DNA from: Pseudogymnoascus destructans
Taxonomy: Eukaryota > Ascomycota > Leotiomycetes > Thelebolales > Thelebolaceae
DNA length: 64,000 bases
Direction of reading: 5' to 3'
Assembly (NCBI RefSeq): GCF_001641265.1
Contig: NW_020167530.1
Location: forward strand, 372,001-436,000
Below are positions 31,996-43,590 of the stretch, piece by piece; the stretch's first letter is position 1, and each line of letters starts with the position of its first letter. Position numbers and translations under genes: made by a program. The notes under the pieces were generated by a model that searched no databases, was not told the DNA's origin, and worked only from the letters and a program-made list of their open reading frames with translations.

Positions 31996-33347
31996 GGTAT
32001 ATATGCGTTTGATGCGAGGAGGGCGCTGAAGGTGCGCGGCGCCGTGGGAGAGTCGGAGGGGGTGGTATGGCTGGGTAATTTGCTGGATAATTGCTGGTGT
32101 TTGTTGGTGGTGTGTGGTGCGAGCGAGGGTGTTTTTGAGAATCCTTTCTCCTTGCAGTTTTGATCTTCGCGTGTTGTGAGGTGGAGATTGAGGTGAAGAA
32201 TGGATATTCCCGGGCGATACAAGGGCTTGGCCTACGTTGCGGTGTGCTATTGTTAGAGAAAGGGAGATGGTGGCCCTCTTTGTGTCGTGTGGACGGATAC
32301 GAAACCGCCTCAGTAGCTTCCTTCCTTCTTCCTTCTCCCGGATGTGCCGTCTTGCCGTTCACAAATCCAAGATCCAAGTGGCAGGCCAGGCGCACGTCGA
32401 AGCTTCAATATGTCGTCCAAGCCAGTGTGCGTCAAAGCTTCAATATCTGATCCAAGCCAGTGCGCGTAGAAGCCTAATATGTCGACCGGAGAAGTCAAAA
32501 CATACTTAGCAACCACCTCCCCTTATACCCCCTTCATCAACCCAAATCCCTCCCTTCCCCCCCCCCCACCATCACCGCCGCCCCAGCGCAAGCATAGCCA
32601 AGCCCCCGTCTTCCCCCTTCGAGCACGCGGCGTGGTGATCGGCCAGCTACGACAGCAAGAGAGACCCCGTTTTTAACGGTGTCGTGTGTCTGGCACCACA
32701 GGACCCCGATCCATCCACTTCCACTTCCACCAGCGACTCCATCGTTCCTCCCACCCACCAATCCATATCTCCCCACTACCCCGGGGATAGTGGGGACGCT
32801 GATACCATGACGCTGCACACTCCACCCATTATAGCGGGGCGGCTATGGGCGGGGCGGGGACCATTTCGTGGGAGTTTGAGGGCGTGAAAAGGGTAAGTTA
32901 GGGTGGGATGAAAAGGCTTGATGGGTATGACAGGAAGGGCAACAGTCTTGGTGGTTTGTGGTTGTGGTCGCGATGTTGTTGTGACGTTAGTATAAAAGAA
33001 CTTTATCGTTGCGAGTGTGTTGGAAGGGGAAAAGGGATGTGCGAATGGGAGACCAATCCTGTCTCGTCTTATCATGCAACGTCAATTCCAACATCCCATC
33101 TCGATGTTTACCCCGTCGACAACATAGTTTGGGTTTCAAAGAGTTCAACAAAATGCCCAACACATTCTCCAAATGGATTGACAAGAAGTTTCCGCTTTCA
33201 CAAAAGCCACGGCGTAAAAAAACTAACGTGCTCACGGCTGTCCATTCTCGGTACGAGTAATAGTATCTACAGTCCCACCGCGGCACAGCGCACACTGCCA
33301 TCCCGTCCTCTACGACGACAAAATAGCCCTCTTTGCATTCCCACTAC
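31996..33347. other. Intergenic region, no gene recognised
   Basis: Contains a roughly 33-bp imperfect triple repeat at 32395-32495 (CGAAGCTTCAATATGTCG-type units). Short ORFs on both strands lack domain or splice support. Confidence 0.4.
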
Positions 33348-35603
33348 CTATACCACCCCGAGTCTCCCCATCCCCCGTACCAACCCCTCAACCCCAGCGT
33401 CCCCCGCCCCAAAGAATGATAGCACACGCTTTCGTATACCATCTAACATACCAGCCAGCACGCCTGTACTGTGTCGCGACCGTGATGCCACCAGGTTCGC
33501 GGGTATGGTTGTTGTTGGGGTGGAGCACGCACAGAGCGCTGTCGCAGGTACAGCTGTACGGACGGTGCATGAGCACAGCGCCACTGGCCTCCGGAGCGCC
33601 TTGTGCCTATCCCTAGATTCTCTGAGTCCAGACGCGGCAGCGTGAGGAGAATATGGTGTTGAGAGTGAGGAGGAGGCGATGTAGGGCGCAACCGCGGCGT
33701 GGAGCTGGGTGTTTCGTTCCAACGGGACCGACGATGCGGACGCAGTCGGTGAGGAAGAGACGAGGTAGTTCGCAACGGCGGCGTGAAGTCGGGTGTTTCG
33801 TTCCAATGGGACCGAGGATGCGGACGCAGACGGAAGCCTGTGACTACTCGTAACTAAGTCCCTGCGTGAGTCCCGGAGCACCTTGATGTACTCCAAACGT
33901 TGGTGTTGGTTAGCAGCCACGGCCGTGGCCATGGCGTGAGACGGGGGCATGTCACCTTCATCGGAGGCGCGCAGGTCTCTAGTATACGGAACTGCGTTCG
34001 CAATCGGATGGCCTCGTGATGTCGGCGCGCGGATCTGTTTCGATGTTACGCGTGTCTGGCGGCGGCGTGGCGTCGTGGACGTCGTGTTCGGTGGTTCGGC
34101 CCATGGAACTAGATATATACCGGATGGGTCGTCGACTATGCCATCACTACTCTGGCGCTGGAGCGTCGGGGTAGCGGGGTCGGATTGTAAGTTGTCCCAT
34201 AACGTACCGTCGATAACGAGGTCGCTGGCATGGACGCTGCGATCCCTAAAGAGATCCAGCTCGGGACTCTCACTACTACCACCTATCTCACTAGATGATG
34301 TCGGACTTAGATCGCGAACGCGTTCCAGCCCGCTAGGGACGTGCGAGGAGTCAGACTGCCCAGATGGCGACGTCGATGACGACGACGCCTGGGTCCGGGC
34401 AGACGACTCGCCCACCGACGCCGGGGCGGACGACAGAGACGCATCTGCTTCCCCGCCGTTGAAGTACGACGACAGCACGAAGTTATCGTACCACGCCCCG
34501 CCTTCGAAGACACGGGGTTGAACATTCGGCCTGTCTTGAACATGTGGGAAGAAGTTGTCAGCTGACGCCGGCGCAGACGCGAAGAAGTCCTCGTCCAGTG
34601 CATCGAAATCGAGAAGGTCCGACGGAAAGAGTCGCGGGACATTGCTGTTCTCTGCCAGCAGCTGGTCAGATGTGAATCCCCAATCGCCAGGCACCAAGTC
34701 GCCCGCCGGAGCAGCGAAGTTCCATGCCAAATTGTCTGCGGCTATCGGAGCCTGCGACGCCGGGCTGAACGACTGCCCGAAGCTGGTCTGCGGGGAGATA
34801 CTCGCGCGCGATCGCGGGGACGTCGATGCGGATCCGCTGCTCTGCCACGGCGAGCTGACGGAGCTAGCGTTCTGCGACGACGAGGCGGACTTCGGCGCCG
34901 GGCGGTGGTGCGAGGGCTCACACTTTTGCTTGCTGCGCTTGCATGCTGGGCAGGCGCCGAGCTTGCGCATCTTGGCGGCCTGCTCACGCTGTGCCTTGGT
35001 CTTGGGGCCGCGCGACTGGTTGTTGGTAATGTCGACGCCGTCGGCGGTCATGATGGAGAAGCCGGGGAGGCGCTTTGCTGGGCTAGCGGAGGCGGCGGAG
35101 GAGAGCGAGGAGATGGAGCGCTTGCTCGATTTGGAGGAATGGGAGGAGGTAGACGCGGAGGCGGAGAAGGACGAGGTAGACGCGGAGGCGGAGAAGGATG
35201 AGGATAGCGTGGAAGTAGTGTAGGCGGATGGAGAGAAGGAGGTGGTAGGCGCGAATGCGGGGGAGTATGGCTTTGCCGCGAACTCGGGCGTGCTGGTCGC
35301 GACGAGGTAGGTGCGGCAGAAGGGCGCGGGCATGGTGGAGGCAGCGGCCGTGTCGAAGAAGTCAAGGGCGATGGTCGCGCGCTTCTGCTGGAGGTTCGCG
35401 GGGCCTGGGATGTAGGCGTCCACGAGGCGGTCGTGCTCGGCGGTGCCGACGGCGGGCTCCCAGATCAGCGGCGAGCCAAGCTCAAGCTGCGTGATGGTGA
35501 AGATTTGGAGGGGGGCCTGGTGTTGCATTGGAAGTGATTTCTCGAGTTTTATTGGGAAGAGAATAGCGTTGTGCGTGGGGGGGGGAATGCGGGGAGCATG
35601 CAA
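33348..35603 (-). CDS. Putative nuclear regulator with a Cys-rich finger-like motif
   Basis: Long single-exon frame of 751 residues from 35603, or about 726 residues from the better start at 35528 (MQHQAPLQIFTI). The N-terminal 60 residues look ordered (ITQLELGSPLIWEP, then RLVDAYIPGPANL). After a Ser/Thr/Ala linker comes a basic Cys motif: RGPKTKAQREQAAKMRKLGA followed by CPACKRSKQKCEPSHH. This resembles the first half of a Zn2Cys6 cluster (C-x2-C-x6-C). The remainder is Ser-rich and acidic, suggesting an activation region. A DNA-binding role is inference from the motif only. The C-terminus has two near-identical segments (SASSVPLERNTRLHAAVA and SASSVPLERNTQLHAAVA). Confidence 0.75.
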   Translation of the reverse strand: MHAPRIPPPTHNAILFPIKLEKSLPMQHQAPLQIFTITQLELGSPLIWEPAVGTAEHDRLVDAYIPGPANLQQKRATIALDFFDTAAASTMPAPFCRTYLVATSTPEFAAKPYSPAFAPTTSFSPSAYTTSTLSSSFSASASTSSFSASASTSSHSSKSSKRSISSLSSAASASPAKRLPGFSIMTADGVDITNNQSRGPKTKAQREQAAKMRKLGACPACKRSKQKCEPSHHRPAPKSASSSQNASSVSSPWQSSGSASTSPRSRASISPQTSFGQSFSPASQAPIAADNLAWNFAAPAGDLVPGDWGFTSDQLLAENSNVPRLFPSDLLDFDALDEDFFASAPASADNFFPHVQDRPNVQPRVFEGGAWYDNFVLSSYFNGGEADASLSSAPASVGESSARTQASSSSTSPSGQSDSSHVPSGLERVRDLSPTSSSEIGGSSESPELDLFRDRSVHASDLVIDGTLWDNLQSDPATPTLQRQSSDGIVDDPSGIYLVPWAEPPNTTSTTPRRRQTRVTSKQIRAPTSRGHPIANAVPYTRDLRASDEGDMPPSHAMATAVAANQHQRLEYIKVLRDSRRDLVTSSHRLPSASASSVPLERNTRLHAAVANYLVSSSPTASASSVPLERNTQLHAAVAPYIASSSLSTPYSPHAAASGLRESRDRHKALRRPVALCSCTVRTAVPATALCACSTPTTTIPANLVASRSRHSTGVLAGMLDGIRKRVLSFFGAGDAGVEGLVRGMGRLGVV

Positions 35604-36859
35604 TTGGAAAGTAGTTGCTGGTTTGCCTGAGGTCTAACGGTACGTTGTAAAAATATAGTACGTAGACGAGGTCTTGTAAAACTGAAAGCAGACCGTAGCT
35701 GTAATCGAGCTTACGTTGTCGCTGGAGTAGATGAATATCCCTCGTAGTCGTCGATTGTCGTATAATGTGGCAAAAGATGAAAAGAGAAAAAAGAGGCCAC
35801 CAGGCAGACAGCGGGAAACTCTCACATTATGAGGTCGCGATGTGTTTGGGGCGGGAGGTGGGCAGAGCAAGGTTTGGACTGTTTGATTCGTGGGCTACGG
35901 CAAGACGAAAGAGGAATCGGCGAGGCAGGGAGGAGATACTCGAGTACTCTAAGCCACTGTCAATTGCAACTAGAGGAAGTAGTGGGATGTATTTTTAGAG
36001 AGATTGCAGGGCGGGGTGGGGTGTCAGAGTTGGCTAATAATACTTAGAGGTACTTCATCATGCCACAGTGTGAGGTCATCTAGAGGATCTAAAGGAAGCT
36101 TGCACACACTTACATGCACCTGCCCACGCTTCCACAGCCTTCGGGAGAGGGAAAAGAGTCATCCAGCATCCAGACACGAGACAGCGCAGCACTGCCTAAT
36201 GGGATGCCAATGCGGCGATGCCGCCCATCGACCTGCCTATAGTGCGAGTTTGAGGGTTGACTCATCAGTCGTGGGGAAATTGGGAAATTGGGAAATTGGG
36301 GGAGATAGGCTCGGCGATGCGAGGTAGGGTAGGTAGATACGTAGGGAGCGTAGTTTGACGGGACGGGGCGACGACAGCGACTAGATCAGCCCTACAGAAC
36401 CCATCCAGAAAAGTCTTGTATGTGCATGCATAAATCCATCGCTGACCTCCTCTACGACAACGATACAGAACTCAAACCACTCTTCCTCCGAGCCCGTATC
36501 CATCCATATCCCTCGTGTCGCATGTGTCACCCCCCAACCGCCCCCATAATCCCCATCCCATCTCCAGTAGCGGCGACCCCCCTATCCAATCCCCATCCCA
36601 TCTCCAGTAGCGGCGACCCCCCTATCCAATCCCCATCCCATCTCCAGTAGCGGCGACCCCCCTATCCAATCCCCATCCCATCTCCAGTAGCGGCGACCCC
36701 ACTATCCAATCCCCATCATCAATCAATCAGTCAATCAGCCCACAAAAGCCCTCCTCCTCTTTCAACGCCAAAATATCCCCGTTCCTGTCCCCTGTCTCAC
36801 CCTCACCCAATCATCCCTTCATCTCGTCTGCTCCCATTATATTGGGGGGTATGGCATCT
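35604..36859. other. Intergenic region between the finger gene and importin
   Basis: No gene recognised. A 40-bp tandem repeat at 36552-36712 is listed separately. GGGAAATT 8-mers occur at 36275-36300. Confidence 0.4.
36552..36712. repeat. 40-bp tandem repeat, 4 copies
   Basis: The TCTCCAGTAGCGGCGACCCC landmark recurs at 36561, 36601, 36641 and 36681, with almost identical spacers. Only the last copy varies (one base). Confidence 0.97.
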
Positions 36860-39800
36860 CTATGCGCTCGCGCCAGCCGCAGCAGCCTCCTCAGCCGTCT
36901 TGCGGGCGATGACGTCGGCCTGCGCGACGGCGGACTCGACGACAGTGCGTTCCTCGGGGGAGAGGGAGTTGGTGAGGGAGGTGTAGAGTTGGGGTTGTTC
37001 GGTTTGGAGTTCTGTGGGCGTGGTTAGTTCGTGTTTTGTTTCTGTTGGGGGCGGGGGGAACATACTCATGAGAGCATCGCGGAACAATCCGTACGGCTCC
37101 ACCTTATCCAGCGGCGTCTCGAGAAGACTCTCCTCGCCGAGCTCGTCGTCGGACCCATCATCCAGGTTGCCGAATTTCTGCGCCTGTATATCCGTTAGAC
37201 CTCACTCCACACACCGCAGCACACGGGACGCAAACTCACCTCCTCGTTCAAAAAGTCAAGGTATGCACTACTCTCATCCTTCCCCTCGGCATCCTCCTCC
37301 TCCTCGGCCTCCTCAGCCCACGCCGTATCCTCACCACCCCACTCAACGCCCTCCTCCTCCTCATCATCGCTATACACACCATCCGCAAGTGGATAATCGT
37401 CCTTGAGCGCCTCCTCGCGGTTCTTCGCAGCCGCAGGCAGCGTCTGGAACAGGCGCACGATACCCTGCAGCAGGCGCGGCCAGCCCTGTTGCACGCTGGC
37501 GGGGACCTGGTCCGGGTTGAGGGTCAGCAGGGCGACGATGGCGGCGATGGCGAGGATCTTGTCGTGGACGCGGCTGAAGGCGTCGATGCTGCCGAACCAC
37601 AGGCTGAAGAACTTGTTGGTCCAGCCCTTGGCTTCGAGGACGTGCAGCGCCAGCACGGGGTTGTAGTATATGGCGTTGATAACCATCTCCATGAGGTGGA
37701 TCTTGTAGGACTTGACCTTGACGTCGGCATTGGTCAGCGTGGCCATGGCCATCTCCACGAAGGCGAGGACGTATTGGTCGATGCTGCCGCGGAGGGAGAG
37801 CATCATGCTCTCGGCCAGCTTGCAGGCGCAGATGCGGTCGACGCCGCCGACCTTGTCGTCGTGGAACATGTCCTGTACCATGCCGAACATGGCGTCGAGG
37901 TATGCGGGCGTCTGCACCAGGTGTGCCGCGCCGTACTGCACGAGGTTGTCGAGCGCGGGGAGCATGTCCTCGAGGTATAGCTCTGCGCCTGCCTTGAACG
38001 TCTGGTGGATCAGCTCAAAGGCTTGCCACATCGTTGGCGAGATGCTCTTGGCGGCGAAGGTGCAGCTGTCGATGATCTCGAAGACCTCGTTATACAGGTC
38101 GTACAGCTTGTTCTCAAGCGTGATGCTGATGACGGGCATCAGGATCGACTCCATGTGCAGCAGCACCTCGGGTGTGCTCTCGAGAGTAAGGATCAGAGTG
38201 CCGATTGTCTGTAGGACACCCAGCGCCGTGATGGACTTGTCGTCCAGGTAGTCGCCGTACGAGTCGTCGTCGCCGCGGCTCTCGTTCTTGTCCAGCAATC
38301 CGTTGACGATGCGCAGGTATGTGTCGCGCAGCTGCTCGCTGAGGGCAACTGCAAACGGCGTAAGCTCAGCGGCGAACACCTCGACAAAGTCCTCCATCAC
38401 GTTCGACAGGGCGTCGACATCGACCTCGTTGGCCAGCTTCAGGAGCTGCTGCATGATCTGCGGGATGTTCTGCTGCATGCTGGTGCGGATGATGTCGTGT
38501 CTGATAAGCGGCTGCAGGGCCAGGGCGGCCTCGACACGCACGGGCAGCTCTGGGTCGCCCATGCACTCGAGGATCTTGCGGTAGATAACGAGCAGGTTGT
38601 TCGTATCCTTGAAGTCGAGCTGCTCAAACTTCTCAACCGTGTCGCACGCGCGTGCGCGCAGGTATCCTTGCGGGCTGTTGAAATCTGGGAAGACGTAGCG
38701 GACGAGGAAGTATTCGACTTGCGTCGCGATAGGGCTTTTCTTAGCCAAGATGACGCTGGATAGGGTGCCGATCATGCGAAGGGCTCCCTCCTTGGCGACG
38801 TGGTTCTTCTTGCTGTCCTCTGTAGCCTCGTACTCGTTGACGATGGTGTTGACAAAGGTCAGGATGGTATAGGTCTGCTTCCTGCGAACCTTGGTAAGGG
38901 TAACTAGGAAATTGGTAGCGGCAACATCAGGCGCGGAGACCTCCTCGTAAAAGTTGAGCTTGTGGTGGAGGTAGTCCTCTGGGTCAGTGTCGAACTTCTC
39001 AATGTCGTCTTCCGACAAGCAGAGCACAGGGAAGAGGAAGTGAGTGACCAAAGTATCGAGATGCGGCTTCAGGTGAGCCCACATCTGCTTTGGCTTAACA
39101 CACTCGTCGAGGAAAGCAAGGGTATATGATAGGCAGCGTCTGCTAAGCCAAGTGGTTTTGGCAACCCACTTCTCGATCTGCGCGAGGTAGGCCTTGAGAA
39201 TCTCAGGTGCGATAGTGGCGATGAAGTGCTTCGCAAACTCAACGTAATCATCCCCGTTTCCAGAGACGAGAGAACCTGGGTTTCCATAGCTATAGAAGTT
39301 AGAACAAGTTAGGTCGTAGGCTCGCACAAAACATACCGGACAAATAGTCTGTTCAGGTTGAAGTATGCCCACTTCTTTGCCTTCCACCAGTGGTTCGCTT
39401 CACGCTCGGTGAGATCTTCCGATAGAGCGCTTTGTGGGACTTCCTTTCCGATGGTCTGGATGAATAATGAACACCAGCCGATCGTAGTCTGCTCCTGCCT
39501 CAGGGAAGCAGCCAGGTCGAACTACACCGTGTTAGCCATTTCTCACCGCCAAGCCCCCCACATAACAAAGACCTACAAAGGTAGCATGTTTATAGGCCTT
39601 CAGCGCCAAATGCAACATCTCCCCGGCCTCCTCGCTTGTCTCATTCACCAGCCCTGTCCCAATAACCAGCAGTCTCGGGAATGTCGCCTCAACAATCTTA
39701 TCGAAATCAGCCCTGCTCTCGCCCGACTTGAACCTGAACACGCGGCAGATGGCCAACAGGCACTGCAGGCCCGCGAAGATGCTCGCCGCCTCATTTGTAT

Positions 39801-40350
39801 TCAGCAGCCGCAGCGTCACGTCCATGAACCCCGGCCAGCGCGCGGGGAAATCACAGTGCAGGATCTTCTGCAGGACGGGCACGAGCTGTGCGCGCACGGC
39901 GGCCGACGATGTCGACAGCACGGGCAGGAGGCGTTCCCGGAAGCGGGCCTTCTCTTCATCGCGGATGGGTTTATGAGTGGCAGCCGCATCGTCGCTAACG
40001 GCCCAGGCACGCGACACACGGTTTTTGAGGTATACGGCCGCTAATGTGAGTTAGCGGGTTGTTGCAGCAGTTTTGTCGCGGATATGAAACTGGTGTATGG
40101 CGGCGTAAGGGGAGAAAGACGTACTCGACAGTCTGACGGAGGCCTCCTGCTCGCCTTGTAGAATATCGAGTAGAGCATCTGTGAAGCCGGCGTGTTCCTC
40201 GGCCTGGTGCAAAAAGTGTCAGCGAGATGTGGGGAGAAAGAGGGGTGATATGGTACGGACAGCCTTGAGATCTAGCTCAGCGCGGCGGCGCGCGTCGGCG
40301 TCCGCATCGAGCGTCGCGATAATACGACTTCTGACTAGGCCTACGTCCAT
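36860..40350 (-). CDS. Importin-beta family karyopherin, Sxm1/Nmd5 (importin-7/8) type
   Basis: Seven exons: 40350-40261, 40203-40125, 40040-39577, 39521-39337, 39289-37240, 37183-37066 and 37011-36860, giving 1045 residues in consistent phases. The N-terminal importin-N region reads AELDLKAAEEHAGFTDALLD, then VYLKNRVSRAW, then HCDFPARWPGF. HEAT repeats follow (YVEFAKHFIATIAPEILKAY, then FLVRYVFPDFNSPQGYLRAR). A C-terminal acidic loop contains YSDDEEEEGVEW. This order matches Kap108/Kap119-type importins, which import ribosomal proteins, Lhp1 or TFIIS in yeast. Sxm1 versus Nmd5 cannot be decided by eye. Confidence 0.92.
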
Positions 40351-40887
40351 GTTGCTCGCTGATCCAGTGCGTGGCCGACAAAGGGGGGGGGGGCGCGGCG
40401 TGGTGGGTTTTGCGAGACTCGAGAGCGAGATTCGTGGTGGGAGGAAGTTCACTTTTTGTGTGGTGCAGGAATCTGCCAATCAGTGCTAGCCCCAGGCAGA
40501 GGCGGTAAGTGGTTCGAAAAATCCGTGGCAGTCACGTGAAATTGGCCCTGTCGAGAGGGGTATAAAGTTTTGAAAGTCGACTATTCCTAAAACGGGGTAG
40601 TATAGAGTATCAATCACGACCTCTTTATAAAACAGGCACTCGTAGTACTCGAGTAGTCATGCCACTTGAAAGTCAGACGAGGGATTGTCCACAGTAGGAC
40701 TTGGTACTAGCCGTTCAAAGCAATGAATCTATCTTTATTGCAGGAAATAAACTCTAAAGGTCACGTATCCACCGTTCACGAAACGAATTAAAATATTATA
40801 CGAGCGTTTTTTAAAAAAACGCTAAAATGAGAAAATAAATTAATCATTGATGGAATTATCTTCACGCCACAAATTCGATAATCATAA

Positions 40888-41040
40888 TAATCATGACTAT
40901 TCGCATAGTCAAATATTACGTAAGCATGATTATGATTAGTTAAGTTAACGTACTTGATAAGTAATCGTCGGTGTTCGCACCGACCACCCTGCAGGTGAAA
41001 GGCGAAAGCAAGTTGCACACGGAAGCAAGTTGCACACCGC
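40888..41040. repeat. 3' terminal region of a pogo element (inverted terminal and subterminal repeats)
   Basis: Reading inward: AATCATGACTATT, TAGTCAAATATTACG, CATGATTATGATTA, AACGTACTTGATAAG, then two GCAAGTTGCACAC copies at 41011-41038. The same order occurs, inverted and diverged, at the 5' end of the pogo relic near 4.3 kb. Confidence 0.6.
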
Positions 41041-41131
41041 CAGATAGTATTGGTATATAGATTCCAATACAACCACCATCGTAATAAATGTACCATGACT
41101 TTTGACTGTAAATGATAAGCTATTCCTAACG

Positions 41132-42030
41132 TCAAAATAAACCAGAATCTAAATTGTCCTCAAGATCAAGCTCATGGTCTACAAAAAAGCTATCGCTCTC
41201 CTCCACATCTAACCCACTGAATCTAATAAAACCAGTATCCTCATCTTCGTCTACTTGCGAGTGTGAATAGCCCATTGTTGAAATTAGCTGGGAGGTAGCT
41301 TCTTCTTGGAGCTCTGATTCTTGAGCTAATTTCTCTGGGTCTTGAATTGGCTCAAGTAAATCAAGAGGAACCTCCTTATTTGCCTTTAACAGAATACTAA
41401 CTTGACGCTTTCTTGCCTGCTCAGCTTTGCGTGCTTCTACTCCACGCTTGTGGAGTGCCTTCTTGACTTTGCTCAGTGCAATCCGTAACCTATAATTTGC
41501 AGTCCGCTCCTGTGATTCCTTATGTTTTTTAGCCTTGTCTTCTTTCTTTTTCTGTGCGTCTCTTGCTGTTAACGGACCACTAGTTGTCTGAAGAACAGAG
41601 CGACTTCGGATCTTAGCCTTCTGTTGATTTGCAACCTTTATAGATAGTAAATCATGCTGTAGGACTGCAAGCTCTCCGTATGCAAGCATGTTTTCAGTAC
41701 CGCGTGCCCAGGAATTCCACGCTAGAGCTGATGGACTAGACAGTAGATCTGGTATTCTAGCTTGCCAGTGTTGAAGTTTTAGCTCTGAATGTATAAATTT
41801 CGTTGGTGTTCTTGGAATTTCTTGACAGTCTTCTTGATGCTCAAGAGGAGCATATACCCTCATTTTCTTCAAAGCTTCTTGGGAGTTGATTGGCCACATT
41901 CCAGAGTCGCGAAAGGCTCCTATAATGGTTCCCTTTTTAAATGTGTTCTTGCGAATCTCTGATAAATCGCGGAAGAAGAGGTTATATTGTAATCAATATC
42001 TAACTCAGAATCTGAAGCTTCCGCTGTTCT
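41132..42030 (-). pseudogene. Pogo-type transposase, C-terminal part only
   Basis: The minus-strand frame encodes EIRKNTFKKGTIIGAF, then RDSGMWPINSQEAL, a long variable segment, and a Lys-rich tail with TARDAQKKKEDKAKKHKES, ending in an acidic tail at 41132. This block follows the DDE core in fungal pogo transposases. The HTH, DNA-binding and catalytic parts that should lie at higher coordinates are missing; from about 42080 the sequence becomes a kinase-like fragment. The tail itself has no stop codon. Confidence 0.78.
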
Positions 42031-42109
42031 ACCTGCACTTCAAGTTCCCTAGTGGGACACGCCTGAGAGCGCCAGTAAAAAACTGATCTCGAAAAGACCT
42101 CGCTCTCCG

Positions 42110-42845
42110 ATGGACGATACAGATCATACGAGCAGGGTCAAGATATCTAAGCTGCCAAGCATAAGTGAATCTAAACCCAGCTCATTTACGAACGCAAGAA
42201 ACGAATCACCGTGGGTAATCTACAAGAAACATTTCGATCTCGACCTTAACGGCCCTGTTACTGTGGCACAAGGGAAGGCGGGACTCGTAGCCGTGAGGAC
42301 ATTTACGGTTGCAGGTGCCGAGAAGGCGCTTTATATGCATGGTCAGGTACGACATTCCAACATTGTCGAGGCTCTTGAAGCATTCACTACCGAGACATCG
42401 TTCTACATTGTCCTCGAGTACATGCCCATCTCCCTCTACCAGATCGTAGAGAGTGCTAAATATCCTACGGAATCGGAACTAGCAGCTATCCTCAGGCAGG
42501 TATGTCACATCCACCAGCCGCGTCGGTCACACGCTGACAAGGAGCATGGAAGGTCCTCGACGGCTTAATCTATCTCGAAATCGAGGGGCTCGAACATGGA
42601 TCTATCAATTGCCGGAACATCCTCCTCAGCACCAAGGGCGATGTTAAAATTGGTTAGTTGTGGATAATCGGAGGGGGTTCTCTGCTAATGCGAACTCATA
42701 GCAAACCAACAATGCTGAGAGAAAACACAGAGAAATCGGGAGCCTCGGGATGTCAGAGCGCTCGGAATCATCACGATGGAATTAATGCAGAAGTACACGC
42801 AGGACAATGGAGCAGTCGGCGTAGAAAATCTGGATCGTTGGCCTT
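42110..42845 (+). pseudogene. Truncated protein-kinase-like (pseudokinase) gene
   Basis: From ATG 42110 the frame encodes a kinase-like N-lobe (GKAGLVAVRTFTVAGAEKAL, with Arg where the ATP-site Lys is expected, then RHSNIVEALEAF and YIVLEYMPISLYQI). An intron (42499-about 42553) leads to VLDGLIYLEIEGLEHGSINC and NILLSTKGDVKI. Here the HRD Asp is absent and no DFG is seen. After a second intron (about 42654-42702) an in-frame TGA interrupts (NQQC then stop). The frame then resumes with RDVRALGIITMELMQKY and DLDRWPS before homology ends near 42845, where a copia fragment starts. Families of such degenerate kinases recur in fungal genomes. The missing catalytic residues mean it would not be an active kinase even if intact. 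Confidence 0.75.
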
Positions 42846-43514
42846 CTCATCGAGTGCTTTGGAGAAGAGAAGACTATAGACGGCTATCTTCCAAGCGGTA
42901 TAGTTCTCTGCACCCTTCAGGTGCTTGTCTTTTGGAATTCGGCCTGATTGAAGACTAGTTGAGTCGGCCATGATAATGATGTTCGCGCTCACTGGGGCAG
43001 CGAAGCTGATGACGATGATGACCTTGAACTGCCTTGCAGTACCCTTGGTTCGGGCTGGGTCTGAGAGAGTCGATCTGAGGATTGATCTGAAGTCTGCGTA
43101 TGGATTTCGTGACCACATAGGTGAGCTATCGAGCTCAACTTTGAAGCTTCGATATCAGGGACCTTGAGAATAGTGAACTCTTCGAACTGCTCGACTAGAG
43201 CGACGCGTCGAAGGCACTGATGGGGCTCGCGAGACTCAACTCTGAGATCTCCGAGGATTGGAACGAACGATGAGAACAATCTTACAGTTGATGTGGTAGT
43301 TGCTCCGGGCTCATAACCTGTGGAGGTGTAGGAAGCTTAGTACTACGATGGGCTGTAGGGAGTAATCGTAATCCTTGATATTCTGATGATCGATGATCTT
43401 GTTGATGAGAGAAGCCATAAGGGCGTTCTCTCGAATCTCTATATCTAGGATCTACGCTACGATCTCGCTACGCTTCACGTGACTGATACCACGTGACTTG
43501 ACTTCGATATTAAC
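42846..43514 (-). mobile_element. 5' fragment of a Ty1/copia-like retrotransposon
   Basis: Reading on the minus strand: an LTR-like segment (about 43514-43321, starting GTTAATATCGAAGTC, ending CCTCCACA). A candidate primer-binding site GGTTATGAGCCC follows directly. Then comes a leader and a gag start at 42971 (MADSTSLQSGRIPKD, then KLKGAENYTAWKIAV-like). The HLKGAENYTAWK motif is typical of copia gag N-termini. The element is cut off at about 42845 inside gag, so there is no protease, integrase or reverse transcriptase. Confidence 0.7.
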
Positions 43515-43590
43515 TTATACGCTTTATAAATAATCATGATTATGATTACGACTAAATAATCATGATATAATTGATTTTCTAACCCTGCTC
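43515..43590. repeat. Pogo terminal repeat, second copy
   Basis: Almost identical to 4311-4382 (TTATACGCTTTAT, AATAATCATGATTATGATTA, CGACTAAATAATCATGAT, TTGATTTTCTAACCCTG). The homology starts exactly where the copia LTR ends, so the inner part of this terminus has been lost. Confidence 0.75.
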
